Positions 17,264 through 24,931 of a DNA stretch of 44,815 bases are shown piece by piece. A model generated the notes under the pieces. That model saw only the letters and a list, made by a program, of their open reading frames with translations, was not told the DNA's origin and searched no databases. Source of the stretch: Deltaproteobacteria bacterium (GTDB taxonomy: Bacteria > Myxococcota_A > UBA796 > SXON01); the NCBI GenBank assembly GCA_947484175.1, contig CANKOI010000025.1, forward strand, positions 1-44,815, in the 5' to 3' direction. Positions within the stretch are counted from its first letter, which is position 1. Each line of letters starts with the position of its first letter. Position numbers and translations under genes: made by a program.

Positions 17264-17418
17264 GCTACCCCTTGGAGAACATCTTCAAGGAGGTAGCCTT
17301 CATTGCCTACCACTTTCATTGGTCGCGGGACGCCGTGTTCGAGTTGTCGCATAAGGAGCGCCACGCCTGGGTGAAGGAGATCTCCACGATCAACGAGAAG
17401 ATCAACTCCCCACGGTGA
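17215..17418 (+). CDS. DUF6760 family small eCIS protein (start uncertain)
   Basis: The conserved part is YPLENIFKEVAFIAYHF followed by HWSRDAVFEL and RHAWVKEISTINEKI, which matches the roughly 55-residue DUF6760 proteins found beside the zinc-knuckle protein in eCIS clusters. The function is unknown; it is probably a baseplate or assembly factor. The only in-frame ATG (17215) lies 49 nt inside the previous gene and adds 16 non-conserved residues without a ribosome-binding site. TTG at 17272 would delete the first conserved residues. The family pattern suggests initiation near 17257-17263, where only ATC or GTA codons exist, next to GGGGGA. The start is therefore left at the ATG with low certainty; the gene itself is secure. 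Confidence 0.8.
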   Translation: MRRQIRKGVWPPGGIVSYPLENIFKEVAFIAYHFHWSRDAVFELSHKERHAWVKEISTINEKINSPR

Positions 17419-17428
17419 GAGCCGAGCG

Positions 17429-18616
17429 ATGCGACCCGGAATCCTGATCCAGCACCACGCCTCCCCGACTCGCAACCACGAGCTGGTGCGGTGCGACATC
17501 GCGGGGGTGCTGGCCTTCCTGCCCCGATCCGAGTGGCCAACGGATGCCACAGCGGGCGACTTCCTGCAAATCACGTTGCACCGCTGGGATGAGCTCCTCG
17601 ACCACCCCCAGCGCGGTCTGGTCGATGCGCCCGGACGGCGTGCTGCCCGTTCCTTCTTCGAGAACGGGGGCGAGGAACTGCACATCTTCGTGGTGTGTAT
17701 CGAGGACGAAACCCAGTTGCAGGGGAGCGGCCTTGCGGAAGGGGTACTCGCACCGCTCTTCGAGAGGCTGCGGGGAGAGGAAGAAATTGCGCTCCTGTGT
17801 GCGCCGACGCTCGCGTGGCTTCGCTGCGAGGTGTCGCGCAGCGGTCGTGTCACCTGGCTGGGCGACAGCCTGGCCGACGAGCTGCTGGCGCACTGTCGTT
17901 CGATGAACAACCGCTTCCTGATCCTCGACGCACCGCGGGGGCTGCACGGGGAGTTCCTCGCGCGCTGGTTCGACGAGTTCCGGCGACGGGCCCCCGAGAC
18001 CCGAGCGTGGGGGGCCGTCTACTACCCTTGGGTGATGGCGGGCGACGAGCTGTTTGCACCGTCGGGTGCGCTGCTCGGCGTGTACGCCCGCATGGAACGC
18101 GAGCGGCAGCCCACCGGGATCGCGTGGCCGCCGGCCAACGTTCCCCTTCGCGGCGTCACCCATACCGAGATCGAGATGGACTGGAGTGAGGTCGGCGCCG
18201 TCGGCGATTCCGGGGTGAACCCTCTGCTCGTGGCGCCAGGGCGCGGTGTGGTGATCTGGGGTGCCCGCACCATGTCGATCGACCCCGCTTGGACCTTCAT
18301 CAACAGCCGCCGCATCGTGAGCATGGTGAGCGAGCAGCTCCGCCGCGACAACGAGTGGGTGATCTTCGAGCCCAACGACACCGGGCTCTGGAAGGTCGTG
18401 GAGCGCGATGTGATGGCCCGCCTGGAGCAACTCTGGAACGCGGGCCTCCTCTCCGGCGCCCGGGCGATGGACGAGTACTCCGTGGAGTGCGACGGCTCCA
18501 CCAACCCTCTCGAGGTGCGCGACCGCGGCGAGCTTCGTGTGCAAGTGAAGTTGAAGCCCGTGGGCACGACAGAACAAATTCTGATCGATCTTCGCCTCGG
18601 TTCTCCCGGCAGCTGA
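17429..18616 (+). CDS. Second, shorter tail sheath protein
   Basis: The 395-residue sheath paralogue has the body but not the classic N-terminal arm, beginning MRPGILIQHHASPTRNHELV. Sheath landmarks are RSFFENGGEELHIFVV, CAPTLAWL, RFLILDAPRG, AVYYPWVMAGDELF, RGVVIWGARTM, INSRRIVSMVSEQL and EWVIFEPNDTGLWKVV. Many eCIS clusters carry two or three sheath genes, with a minor form that caps the baseplate end. The short arm suggests this is the minor form. It follows the DUF6760 gene after 10 nt with a weak ribosome-binding site. Confidence 0.92.
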   Translation: MRPGILIQHHASPTRNHELVRCDIAGVLAFLPRSEWPTDATAGDFLQITLHRWDELLDHPQRGLVDAPGRRAARSFFENGGEELHIFVVCIEDETQLQGSGLAEGVLAPLFERLRGEEEIALLCAPTLAWLRCEVSRSGRVTWLGDSLADELLAHCRSMNNRFLILDAPRGLHGEFLARWFDEFRRRAPETRAWGAVYYPWVMAGDELFAPSGALLGVYARMERERQPTGIAWPPANVPLRGVTHTEIEMDWSEVGAVGDSGVNPLLVAPGRGVVIWGARTMSIDPAWTFINSRRIVSMVSEQLRRDNEWVIFEPNDTGLWKVVERDVMARLEQLWNAGLLSGARAMDEYSVECDGSTNPLEVRDRGELRVQVKLKPVGTTEQILIDLRLGSPGS

Positions 18617-18629
18617 CTCCGTTCTGAGA

Positions 18630-18635
18630 TATCAT
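18630..18635 (+). promoter_or_regulatory. Possible internal -10 element before the tube gene
   Basis: TATCAT lies in the 37-nt gap after the second sheath gene and upstream of a strong ribosome-binding site (GGAGG) and the tube ATG at 18654. It may be a start point that raises expression of the abundant tube protein. No -35 is evident. Confidence 0.3.
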
Positions 18636-18653
18636 CGCGTTCCCGGAGGTCTC

Positions 18654-19394
18654 ATGGCAGACTGGCGTGGTCGCGGACAGGGGCGAACTGAAGGCCAACC
18701 GTCACTCAACCTGAAGGGCGGCGCCGGCATGGGCGGCGGGCGCGCCGGCTCCCAGCCGTCGCTGGACATCAAGGGCGGCGCAGGGAAAGGCGGCGGGCGC
18801 GCCGGCTCCCAGCCGTCGCTGGACATCAAGGGCGGCGCAGGAAAGGGCGGCGGCAAAGTCAACTTCGGGGGAAGTTCGCTCAAATTCTCGCTCAAGGGAA
18901 GCACCACGTCGGCGCGCGCAGAAACGAGCATCGGCAAGGCCACCGGTGCGGAGGCCAGCCCCCGAGTGGCCGACCCCGAAGGCAACTTCATGTTCTACTT
19001 GGTGCTGGGCACCAGCACCGAGCCGGTGGCGCAGTTCAAGGCGGCCTCCGGCCTCAAGTCTACTACGCAGGTGTTCGAGCTTGAAGAGGGTGGGATGAAC
19101 CACCGCGTCCACAAGCTGCCGGGGCAGTCCCGGTGGGACAACCTTGTGCTGCGCTACGGCGTCAGCTCCGATACGCAAATGGCCACGTGGCGCAACGAAG
19201 TGCTCTCCGACGAGTTCGGCAAGCGGAAGAGCGGCAGCATCGTCATGATGACGGTCGCTGGGGAAGAGGTGCGCCGCTACAACTTCACCGACGGCTGGCC
19301 CGTGGCTTGGGAGGGGCCGCAGTTCAGCGCCGACGGCGCCGAAGTGGCGGTGGAAATGATTGAGATCGCTCACTCTGGCCTCCGGATCAGCTAG
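18654..19394 (+). CDS. Tail tube protein (gp19-like) with Gly-rich repeat extension
   Basis: Residues about 105-246 are a normal tail tube domain of the T4 gp19 family: NFMFYLVLGTSTEPVAQFKA, FELEEGGMNHRVHKLPGQ, WDNLVLRYGVSSD, then KSGSIVMMTVAG and GPQFSADGAEVAVEMIEIAH. Hexamers of this domain stack to form the inner tube. Residues 1 to about 104 are an added Gly/Lys/Arg-rich, apparently disordered extension with near-identical 19-residue repeats built on the core QPSLDIKGGAGKGGG. The usual length is about 145-150, so the extension is unusual. It has a good ribosome-binding site (GGAGG). It could project into the lumen, decorate the tube or bind cargo; this is open. Confidence 0.93.
   Translation: MADWRGRGQGRTEGQPSLNLKGGAGMGGGRAGSQPSLDIKGGAGKGGGRAGSQPSLDIKGGAGKGGGKVNFGGSSLKFSLKGSTTSARAETSIGKATGAEASPRVADPEGNFMFYLVLGTSTEPVAQFKAASGLKSTTQVFELEEGGMNHRVHKLPGQSRWDNLVLRYGVSSDTQMATWRNEVLSDEFGKRKSGSIVMMTVAGEEVRRYNFTDGWPVAWEGPQFSADGAEVAVEMIEIAHSGLRIS
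18732..18845 (+). repeat. Two tandem 57-bp direct repeats in the tube gene
   Basis: Copies at 18732-18788 and 18789-18845 are nearly identical in DNA, and a third partial copy begins at 18846. A degenerate half copy (QPSLNLKGGAGM) precedes them. The unit is 19 codons, so copy-number change keeps the frame. Identity at wobble positions indicates recent duplication or conversion. Confidence 0.9.
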
Positions 19395-19403
19395 GAGGCG
19401 GCA

Positions 19404-22400
19404 ATGGGTAACGATCGTCGCATTCCCGGAGAGGGCTTGGCCGAGCGGATGGGGGCGCGTGAGCGCCGCCGCCCGCGCATCGGCCTAACTCCCGCGTTTT
19501 ACGCGCGGCTCGGAATCGACGACCCTTGGGCAGTGGCCGGCGTAGCCGGCGAGAGCGTCGCAGAGGCCGACGGGATGGTGTTCCTCTCCGCGGCCCCGTA
19601 CCACGCGATGATGCGGAAGCTCGCCGCTGCGCGCCGACGCCGCGACCGGCGCGAGGCACGTTTCGCCGAAGGTCGAGCCGGTACCACGATGCGCGCCGCG
19701 CGCCGTGCATGGCCCGGTGAAGGAAAACTGCCGACGCCGCGAATCGCAGCGCTGTCGCTCGATGCGATGCAGTTCCCCGAGCCGGCGCCGCCCACGGTCG
19801 TGGCGGCGGCAACGGTCGAGGAAGAGCCCCGGGCCCAGCGGCCGCGGAACCTGCCCGCCCCACCGGTAGCCGAGCCATGGCGCAGTACGCCGTTCACGCC
19901 GGCCCGGGTGGTGAGGGGCGGCAGCGCCAGCGCGCATGCCGGCGAACGGGTGGCACGCGCGGTGGAGCAAGCCAAGCAGGCTGCCGAAACCGACTCCCTC
20001 CCCGTGCATACACGCGCGGCAGTCGCGCGGGCGCGCCGGCGGGTCGAGTACGAGAGCGAAGCGCCCGTAGAGTTCGTAGAGGTCGTTCGCCGCTCCCGCC
20101 TGCCCCGGCCGATGGTCCGCATCCTCGAAGAGCAGGTCGGCGCGGCCTCCGTCGGCGGCTCGCAGATGGCGCCGCTCGCGCGGGCTGCCGCCCGCGCCGC
20201 GGTCCACGCAACGGGCGCTGCTAGGCTCCCCGCGTCCCGCTCGCCTTCGATCACCATGGCGGCTCTCGCCGCGGTACCTACGCTGGAGCGCGCCGCCGAG
20301 TTCGATCGCGCCGTTGCGGGATCTCTCGCGGTGCCCGAGCGCGGCGAGGCCATGCGGCCGCAAGCCGCCCGGCGCGTGCCGCCCGCTACGCGGGCGGCGG
20401 GGCGCAGCGCTCGTGAGGTGGGCTCGCCAGCGGCGAGCCTGAGCGCATCGCCGGTGTCGGCAGCGCGGGTGTCGGCCGGCCGGCCGGTGGCCAGCGCGCC
20501 CGTGGCGCGGGCGGCGGCTGCAGCCGGCGGGGCGCCACGCAGCAACGAAGCCGCCCCAGCGGGTCCTCTCGCTTGGGGCATCCCCACTAGCATCCGGCCT
20601 CGGGCGTCGGCCGTGGCGATGGCGCGCGCGCTGCACGCCGAGCCCGCGCCGCTCGCCACAGCGGCAGAACCGACGATGGTGGTGGCCGCGCGCGAGGAAG
20701 GCAGGCTCCCCGCGCCGGCAGTAGCGGCACCAAGGCCAGACTCCGTGGCCAGCACCGGCTCCCTGGCCACCCCCGCCGCCGTCGCGAGTACCGTGCGGGC
20801 GGTACGGCGGGGGCAGCTTCTGGCGCGGGTCGGATTGTTGTCGCCACGGGTGGTGTTGCCCGACGCCCCTCCCGCTGACGGCGCACCGGTAGAGCGCCGC
20901 GTGCGGGCCTCGGCGGCGGTACAGCTCGAGGGGGGCACCTTCCTGCCGGCGCGCGCGCTCGTGGCGCTGCCGGGGGCGGAGGCGGTCCTCCTCTCCAGCC
21001 GTGGAGGGGAGCCGCACCCCTTCGCCGCACCGCGCACTCGAGTCGCGGTAACGGGCGCCCCGTCCGAGCCCGAAGCGTCTTCGGCGCCGAAGGGCGCTCC
21101 AGACCGGCCCATCCTGCGGCGCGTCCTGCGGGCCACGGTCGCCAGCGACCGGCCCGAGGCCTCGACCTCATGGGCGGCCGAGCGGCTCGCGGCCCACACG
21201 GAAGGCGCGCCGCCGGCGCGCTCCGCGCTTCGGCGGCCCGCGCCGGAGCTGCGCCTCCCGGTGCCCACTGAGGCGACAGCCGCAGCCGTCGCTGCGATCG
21301 AAGCGCCGCCCGGGCGCCGGCAGGCGCCCGAGAGCCGCACAGCCGCGCAGCCGCCCACCGGGCGGAGGCCAGGCGCTCCAGCCGCAGCCGAAGTAGCTGC
21401 CGCCGCGCGCCGAACCGAGCCCCCCGTTGCGCGTGTCGAAACCCGCCGGGCGGTGGCGGCACGGCGGGTGGGAGCCGTAGCTGCGGCGGTGAGCCGCGCG
21501 GCGATGACGGAGGCACCCGCGCCCGCTCCTCGCGCACGCGGCGTCGTGAGGCGCTCCGGCCCTCTCTCGTGGGCCCGCCCTCAGGCGGAGGGTCAGGTGG
21601 TGGCGCAGGCCACGGCGGCCCGCGCCACCCCCAGCCGCGCCACGCCCGAGCGCGCGAGCCTCGCGCAGCGCAGCGGCCCAGACTTCGTACTCCCGGTCAC
21701 CGCACTGCCCGCAGCGCTCGCCGAGCTGCGCGACGCAGGGTTGGTGCAGGCCTCGTGGAGCCCGTCCACCCCGGTACGCACCCCCGACGGTCGCTACATC
21801 TCGGCGCGAGTCGCGGCCGCGCTCCCCGGGCTCGCCGTGCTCCCCGCGTTGGGGGGCCCCACGGCTGTTTCCACCACGCCGCAGGCCCGGGTGCCGGGCT
21901 TCCGCACCCCCGACATCCGCTTCGTGGGCGCCCCTTCCGGCAGCACGCCCGACGCGCCCTTCAACGGCGCAGCCATCGCGCGCACGCGGCCCACTGACTG
22001 GGTGGGCGCCCGCTCCGCCGTGTCGGAAGCGACGGCCTACCGGGGCGCCATGGGCGTTCGCACGCCGCAAACGAGCTTCGTGGGCGCCGCTTCCGCCACC
22101 ACCCCGGGCGGGGAGTTCGCGGGGGCGCGAAGCGCCGTCACCGCAACCGGGCAGTTCGTCGGCGCCCGGACTGCGGCCGGCGTTGCCGCCCGCGCCGCAG
22201 GCGGCGTGCGAACTACGGCCGATGGCGCGGCCCGCACAGAAACAGGCGCGCGCGGCGAAACCCGCGGCCCGCGAGCGGGAGCGCCGGAGGCGCTCCCGCT
22301 GAGCGGCGGCCGCCCCGGCGAGGGGGCCGAGGCGCAGGCGGCGGTCATCGCTCCTCGCGCGGCTCGCCCCTCCCTTGAATCCACCTTGGCTTCGGTCTCC

Positions 22401-23075
22401 GAGGCCACCCTCCCCCAGAACGCACCGACGTGGGCCGCACGTTCCGACGGCGCCCCGCGAGTTCGTTCCGCTCAGGGGCTCTTTGAATCCCTCGCACGCG
22501 CCACCACGGCCGAGCAGGTGGTGAGCGTCATCGCCTCCCGCGCCGGGGAAATGTCGGGCCCGGTGCCGCTCACCGAGCCGATGCGCGCCGTGGTGGAGCA
22601 GCTGCGACAGGAGCTTCGCCCCACCGCAGTAGCAGCGGAGGGCACGGTGTTGCAGACGCGGGCACCGGACATCGCCGCGCCCGAGGCCACCGTCTTGCGG
22701 CCGAGCCGAAGCGCTTCGCCCTCGTCGAGCGCGATCGTGCGCCGAGGCGGAACGCGGCCCGTGCGCTCCACGGCCACCGTGCGCGGGCCCGGCGGCGACG
22801 ACCGCGTGAGCAAGCTGGTCAAGCGGCTCACCGACCTGATCCACCTCGCGGAGACCGAACGTCGGCTGAGTGAGGCACAGGCGCAGGTGCGAATGGCAGA
22901 GGATACGGCGGCGGCCCGTGCGGAAGGGTCGGCGCCGGCCGAGGACTCCGGCGGCCAAGCAACGAAGCTCGACATCGAGAGCTTCTCCCGCGAGGTGCTG
23001 GAAGTCGTGAACCGAGAGCTCGAACTTCGCCGCGAGCGGCGAACGGAGGATGGTGATGAGTCAAACTGGTGGTAA
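19404..23075 (+). CDS. 1223-residue Ala/Arg/Pro-rich protein between tube and LysM genes
   Basis: A strong ribosome-binding site (AGGAGG) and full G/C wobble bias support the frame. Residues 1-90 look folded (RPRIGLTPAFYARLGIDDPW, AAPYHAMMRKLAAARRRR). The main part (about 100-1100) is low-complexity Ala/Arg/Pro/Val sequence with almost no Asn or Lys. At about 830-930 a roughly 15-residue motif repeats (FVGAPSGSTPDAPFNGA, FVGAASATTPGGEFAGA, TATGQFVGA). The last 90 residues are helical (LVKRLTDLIHLAETERRLSE, ESFSREVLEVVNRELELRRE) and end DESNWW. Its 3' end overlaps the LysM gene. It is inferred to be a structural or cargo-handling part of the injection system. No family is recognised; it does not look like a coiled-coil tape measure. 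Confidence 0.8.
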   Translation: MGNDRRIPGEGLAERMGARERRRPRIGLTPAFYARLGIDDPWAVAGVAGESVAEADGMVFLSAAPYHAMMRKLAAARRRRDRREARFAEGRAGTTMRAARRAWPGEGKLPTPRIAALSLDAMQFPEPAPPTVVAAATVEEEPRAQRPRNLPAPPVAEPWRSTPFTPARVVRGGSASAHAGERVARAVEQAKQAAETDSLPVHTRAAVARARRRVEYESEAPVEFVEVVRRSRLPRPMVRILEEQVGAASVGGSQMAPLARAAARAAVHATGAARLPASRSPSITMAALAAVPTLERAAEFDRAVAGSLAVPERGEAMRPQAARRVPPATRAAGRSAREVGSPAASLSASPVSAARVSAGRPVASAPVARAAAAAGGAPRSNEAAPAGPLAWGIPTSIRPRASAVAMARALHAEPAPLATAAEPTMVVAAREEGRLPAPAVAAPRPDSVASTGSLATPAAVASTVRAVRRGQLLARVGLLSPRVVLPDAPPADGAPVERRVRASAAVQLEGGTFLPARALVALPGAEAVLLSSRGGEPHPFAAPRTRVAVTGAPSEPEASSAPKGAPDRPILRRVLRATVASDRPEASTSWAAERLAAHTEGAPPARSALRRPAPELRLPVPTEATAAAVAAIEAPPGRRQAPESRTAAQPPTGRRPGAPAAAEVAAAARRTEPPVARVETRRAVAARRVGAVAAAVSRAAMTEAPAPAPRARGVVRRSGPLSWARPQAEGQVVAQATAARATPSRATPERASLAQRSGPDFVLPVTALPAALAELRDAGLVQASWSPSTPVRTPDGRYISARVAAALPGLAVLPALGGPTAVSTTPQARVPGFRTPDIRFVGAPSGSTPDAPFNGAAIARTRPTDWVGARSAVSEATAYRGAMGVRTPQTSFVGAASATTPGGEFAGARSAVTATGQFVGARTAAGVAARAAGGVRTTADGAARTETGARGETRGPRAGAPEALPLSGGRPGEGAEAQAAVIAPRAARPSLESTLASVSEATLPQNAPTWAARSDGAPRVRSAQGLFESLARATTAEQVVSVIASRAGEMSGPVPLTEPMRAVVEQLRQELRPTAVAAEGTVLQTRAPDIAAPEATVLRPSRSASPSSSAIVRRGGTRPVRSTATVRGPGGDDRVSKLVKRLTDLIHLAETERRLSEAQAQVRMAEDTAAARAEGSAPAEDSGGQATKLDIESFSREVLEVVNRELELRRERRTEDGDESNWW

Positions 23076-23874
23076 CTCCAAGGCTTCGTTCTACAACCTC
23101 GACGAGGGCGGCACAGCCTTCGACGTACAGTACAACCCGAAGGAATTCCGGGTGGAGAAGTCGCTGACTTGGCAAGAGGCCAAGACCCAGGGCAACTCGA
23201 CCAACCCCATCCAGTTCCAGAAAGGCGCGCCCATGACGGCGTCGTTCGATCTGATGTTCGACACGACGATGGACGGCGCGAACGTTCAGAAGGTGTGGGT
23301 GGAGAAGCTCCTCGCGCTGACCAACGCCAACGTGAAGCCGGCGCAGGGGGAGGCGGCCGAGCTCGACAAGAAGAGGCCGCCCGCCCTGAAGTTCACGTGG
23401 GGCACCTTCGAGATGAAGTGTGTCATCGAGAGCGTGAGCGTCACCTACCTGATGTTCGCCTCCGACGGAACCGCTGTGCGCGCGCGATGCGGAGTGAAGC
23501 TCAAGCAGTGGGAGCTCGCGGAGTTCGCCGGCTCCGGGTCCTCCAAGCGGGCCAGCGACGCGAAGATCAAGCTGGTCGACGTGAAGGGCGGCCAAACGCT
23601 CAGCCAGGTGGCGGCCGCAGCGGGTTCCGATACCCGCGCCGTCGCCGATGCGAACGGCATCACCGACCCGATGAGCGACCTCACGGGTCAGGTGCTGTCG
23701 ATCCCGGGTAAGTCCTTGACTAGTGCCGCCAACGCCGCCGTGAGCGCCGTGCTCTCCGGCAATGCCCAAAACGCCGGCAAGGCCGCCGCCGGCGCAGCAA
23801 AGTCCAGCGCCACCACGGCAGTCACCGGCGCGGCGAGCAAGGCCGCGCAGGATGCCCTCAAAAAGCTCTTCTGA
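23056..23874 (+). CDS. LysM baseplate protein (Afp7/gp53-like)
   Basis: The 272-residue protein has the eCIS LysM layout. The N-terminal domain (ASFYNLDEGGTAFDVQYNPK, MTASFDLMFDTT, ALKFTWGTFEMKCVIESVSV) is followed by a LysM-like motif at about 175-220 (VKGGQTLSQVAAAAG ... LTGQVLSIPG). It connects tube and hub in the baseplate. An Ala/Ser-rich tail of about 55 residues follows the LysM. GGAGG at 23045-23049 lies 6 nt from ATG 23056; ATG 23050 and GTG 23053 are too close. It overlaps the preceding gene by 20 nt. Confidence 0.92.
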   Translation: MSQTGGNSKASFYNLDEGGTAFDVQYNPKEFRVEKSLTWQEAKTQGNSTNPIQFQKGAPMTASFDLMFDTTMDGANVQKVWVEKLLALTNANVKPAQGEAAELDKKRPPALKFTWGTFEMKCVIESVSVTYLMFASDGTAVRARCGVKLKQWELAEFAGSGSSKRASDAKIKLVDVKGGQTLSQVAAAAGSDTRAVADANGITDPMSDLTGQVLSIPGKSLTSAANAAVSAVLSGNAQNAGKAAAGAAKSSATTAVTGAASKAAQDALKKLF

Positions 23875-23886
23875 TCGGAGTCCCGC

Positions 23887-24921
23887 ATGGCCACCGCTAC
23901 GCGTAGCGCCACTAGCTACAAGGTGATCCTGGGAAGCCAGGAGCTCACCCAGACCGAAAACGACGGGGTCGAGTCGATCGTCGTGGAAGACCATGTCGAC
24001 ATGGTGGAGATGCTCACCCTGCGCGTGAACGGCGTCGAGGGCTCCCCCAAGTGGCAGGCCGAGATCGGCGCCGCCGTTGAAGTGAATATGGGCGCCGGAA
24101 GCCGCACCCTCTTCAAGGGCGAGATCACCGCGCTGGAGCCGAGCTGGACGATGGATGGGGTGGCCGCCATCACCGTGCGTGCGCTCGACAACGCTCACCG
24201 ACTCGCACGGGGACGCAAGACACGCACGTTCAACGACAAGACCGACGCCGACATCGCCAAGACCGTGGGCGCGGAGAGCAAGCTCAGCGTGAAGGCCGAC
24301 CCCACCACCGAAACGCACGTCTACACCCTCCAACGGAACGAGTCGAATCTCACGTTCCTCAAACGCTTGGCGGCGCGCAACAACTTCCAAGTCACGGTGG
24401 ACGAGGGCACGCTCCACTTCAAGAAAGCGAGCATGAGTACGACGCCCACGAAGATCACGATGGGCAGCAACCTTCGCAGCCTGCGTATGAACTTCAACTC
24501 GCAGGATCAGGTCACCAAAGTGATCGTGCGCGGCTGGGACATTCGTAAGAAACAGGAGATTGTGGGCACGGCCTCTTCCGGCGACATCGAGACGATCGGC
24601 GGGGGGCAGGCGGGCGCCTCCCTGAGCGAGTCGAAGTTCGGCGAACAGATCGCGTACATCACCGACGTGCCGGTGGGCTCGCAGGCGATGGCCAACGATC
24701 TGGCGAAGGCCGAGTTGAACCGGCTCGCACGCCAGTTCGCACGAGGCTCCTGCATCGTGGACGGGAACGACGCCCTGTACGCCGGCGCCCTGGTGGAGTT
24801 CGAGGGCTTGAACATGCCCCACAACGGCAAGTACTACATCATCTCGACTCGACACGTCGTGAGCCCCACCGGGGGCTACACCACCGAGCTCACCTTCTGC
24901 GGCAACACGCTCGGAACCTGA
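23887..24921 (+). CDS. Baseplate hub protein (gp27 / phage late control D-like)
   Basis: The 344-residue protein matches the phage late control gene D / VgrG gp27 half. It has an N-terminal barrel (ESIVVEDHVDMVEMLTLRVNG), then ITVRALDNAHRLARGRKTRTF, TLQRNESNLTFLKRLAARNNF, and a C-terminal GALVEFEGLNMPHNGKYYI and STRHVVSPTGGYTTEL. It forms the trimeric hub at the end of the tube. The gp5-like OB fold and beta-helical spike found in Afp8 are absent: the protein stops right after the gp27-like part. A separate spike protein would be needed and is not encoded next door. Confidence 0.92.
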   Translation: MATATRSATSYKVILGSQELTQTENDGVESIVVEDHVDMVEMLTLRVNGVEGSPKWQAEIGAAVEVNMGAGSRTLFKGEITALEPSWTMDGVAAITVRALDNAHRLARGRKTRTFNDKTDADIAKTVGAESKLSVKADPTTETHVYTLQRNESNLTFLKRLAARNNFQVTVDEGTLHFKKASMSTTPTKITMGSNLRSLRMNFNSQDQVTKVIVRGWDIRKKQEIVGTASSGDIETIGGGQAGASLSESKFGEQIAYITDVPVGSQAMANDLAKAELNRLARQFARGSCIVDGNDALYAGALVEFEGLNMPHNGKYYIISTRHVVSPTGGYTTELTFCGNTLGT

Positions 24922-24931
24922 GCCGCGACCG

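Noticed and set aside
18732..18845. Short tandem repeats considered as a CRISPR array
   Set aside because: Units are directly adjacent, with no spacers, and encode an in-frame protein repeat.
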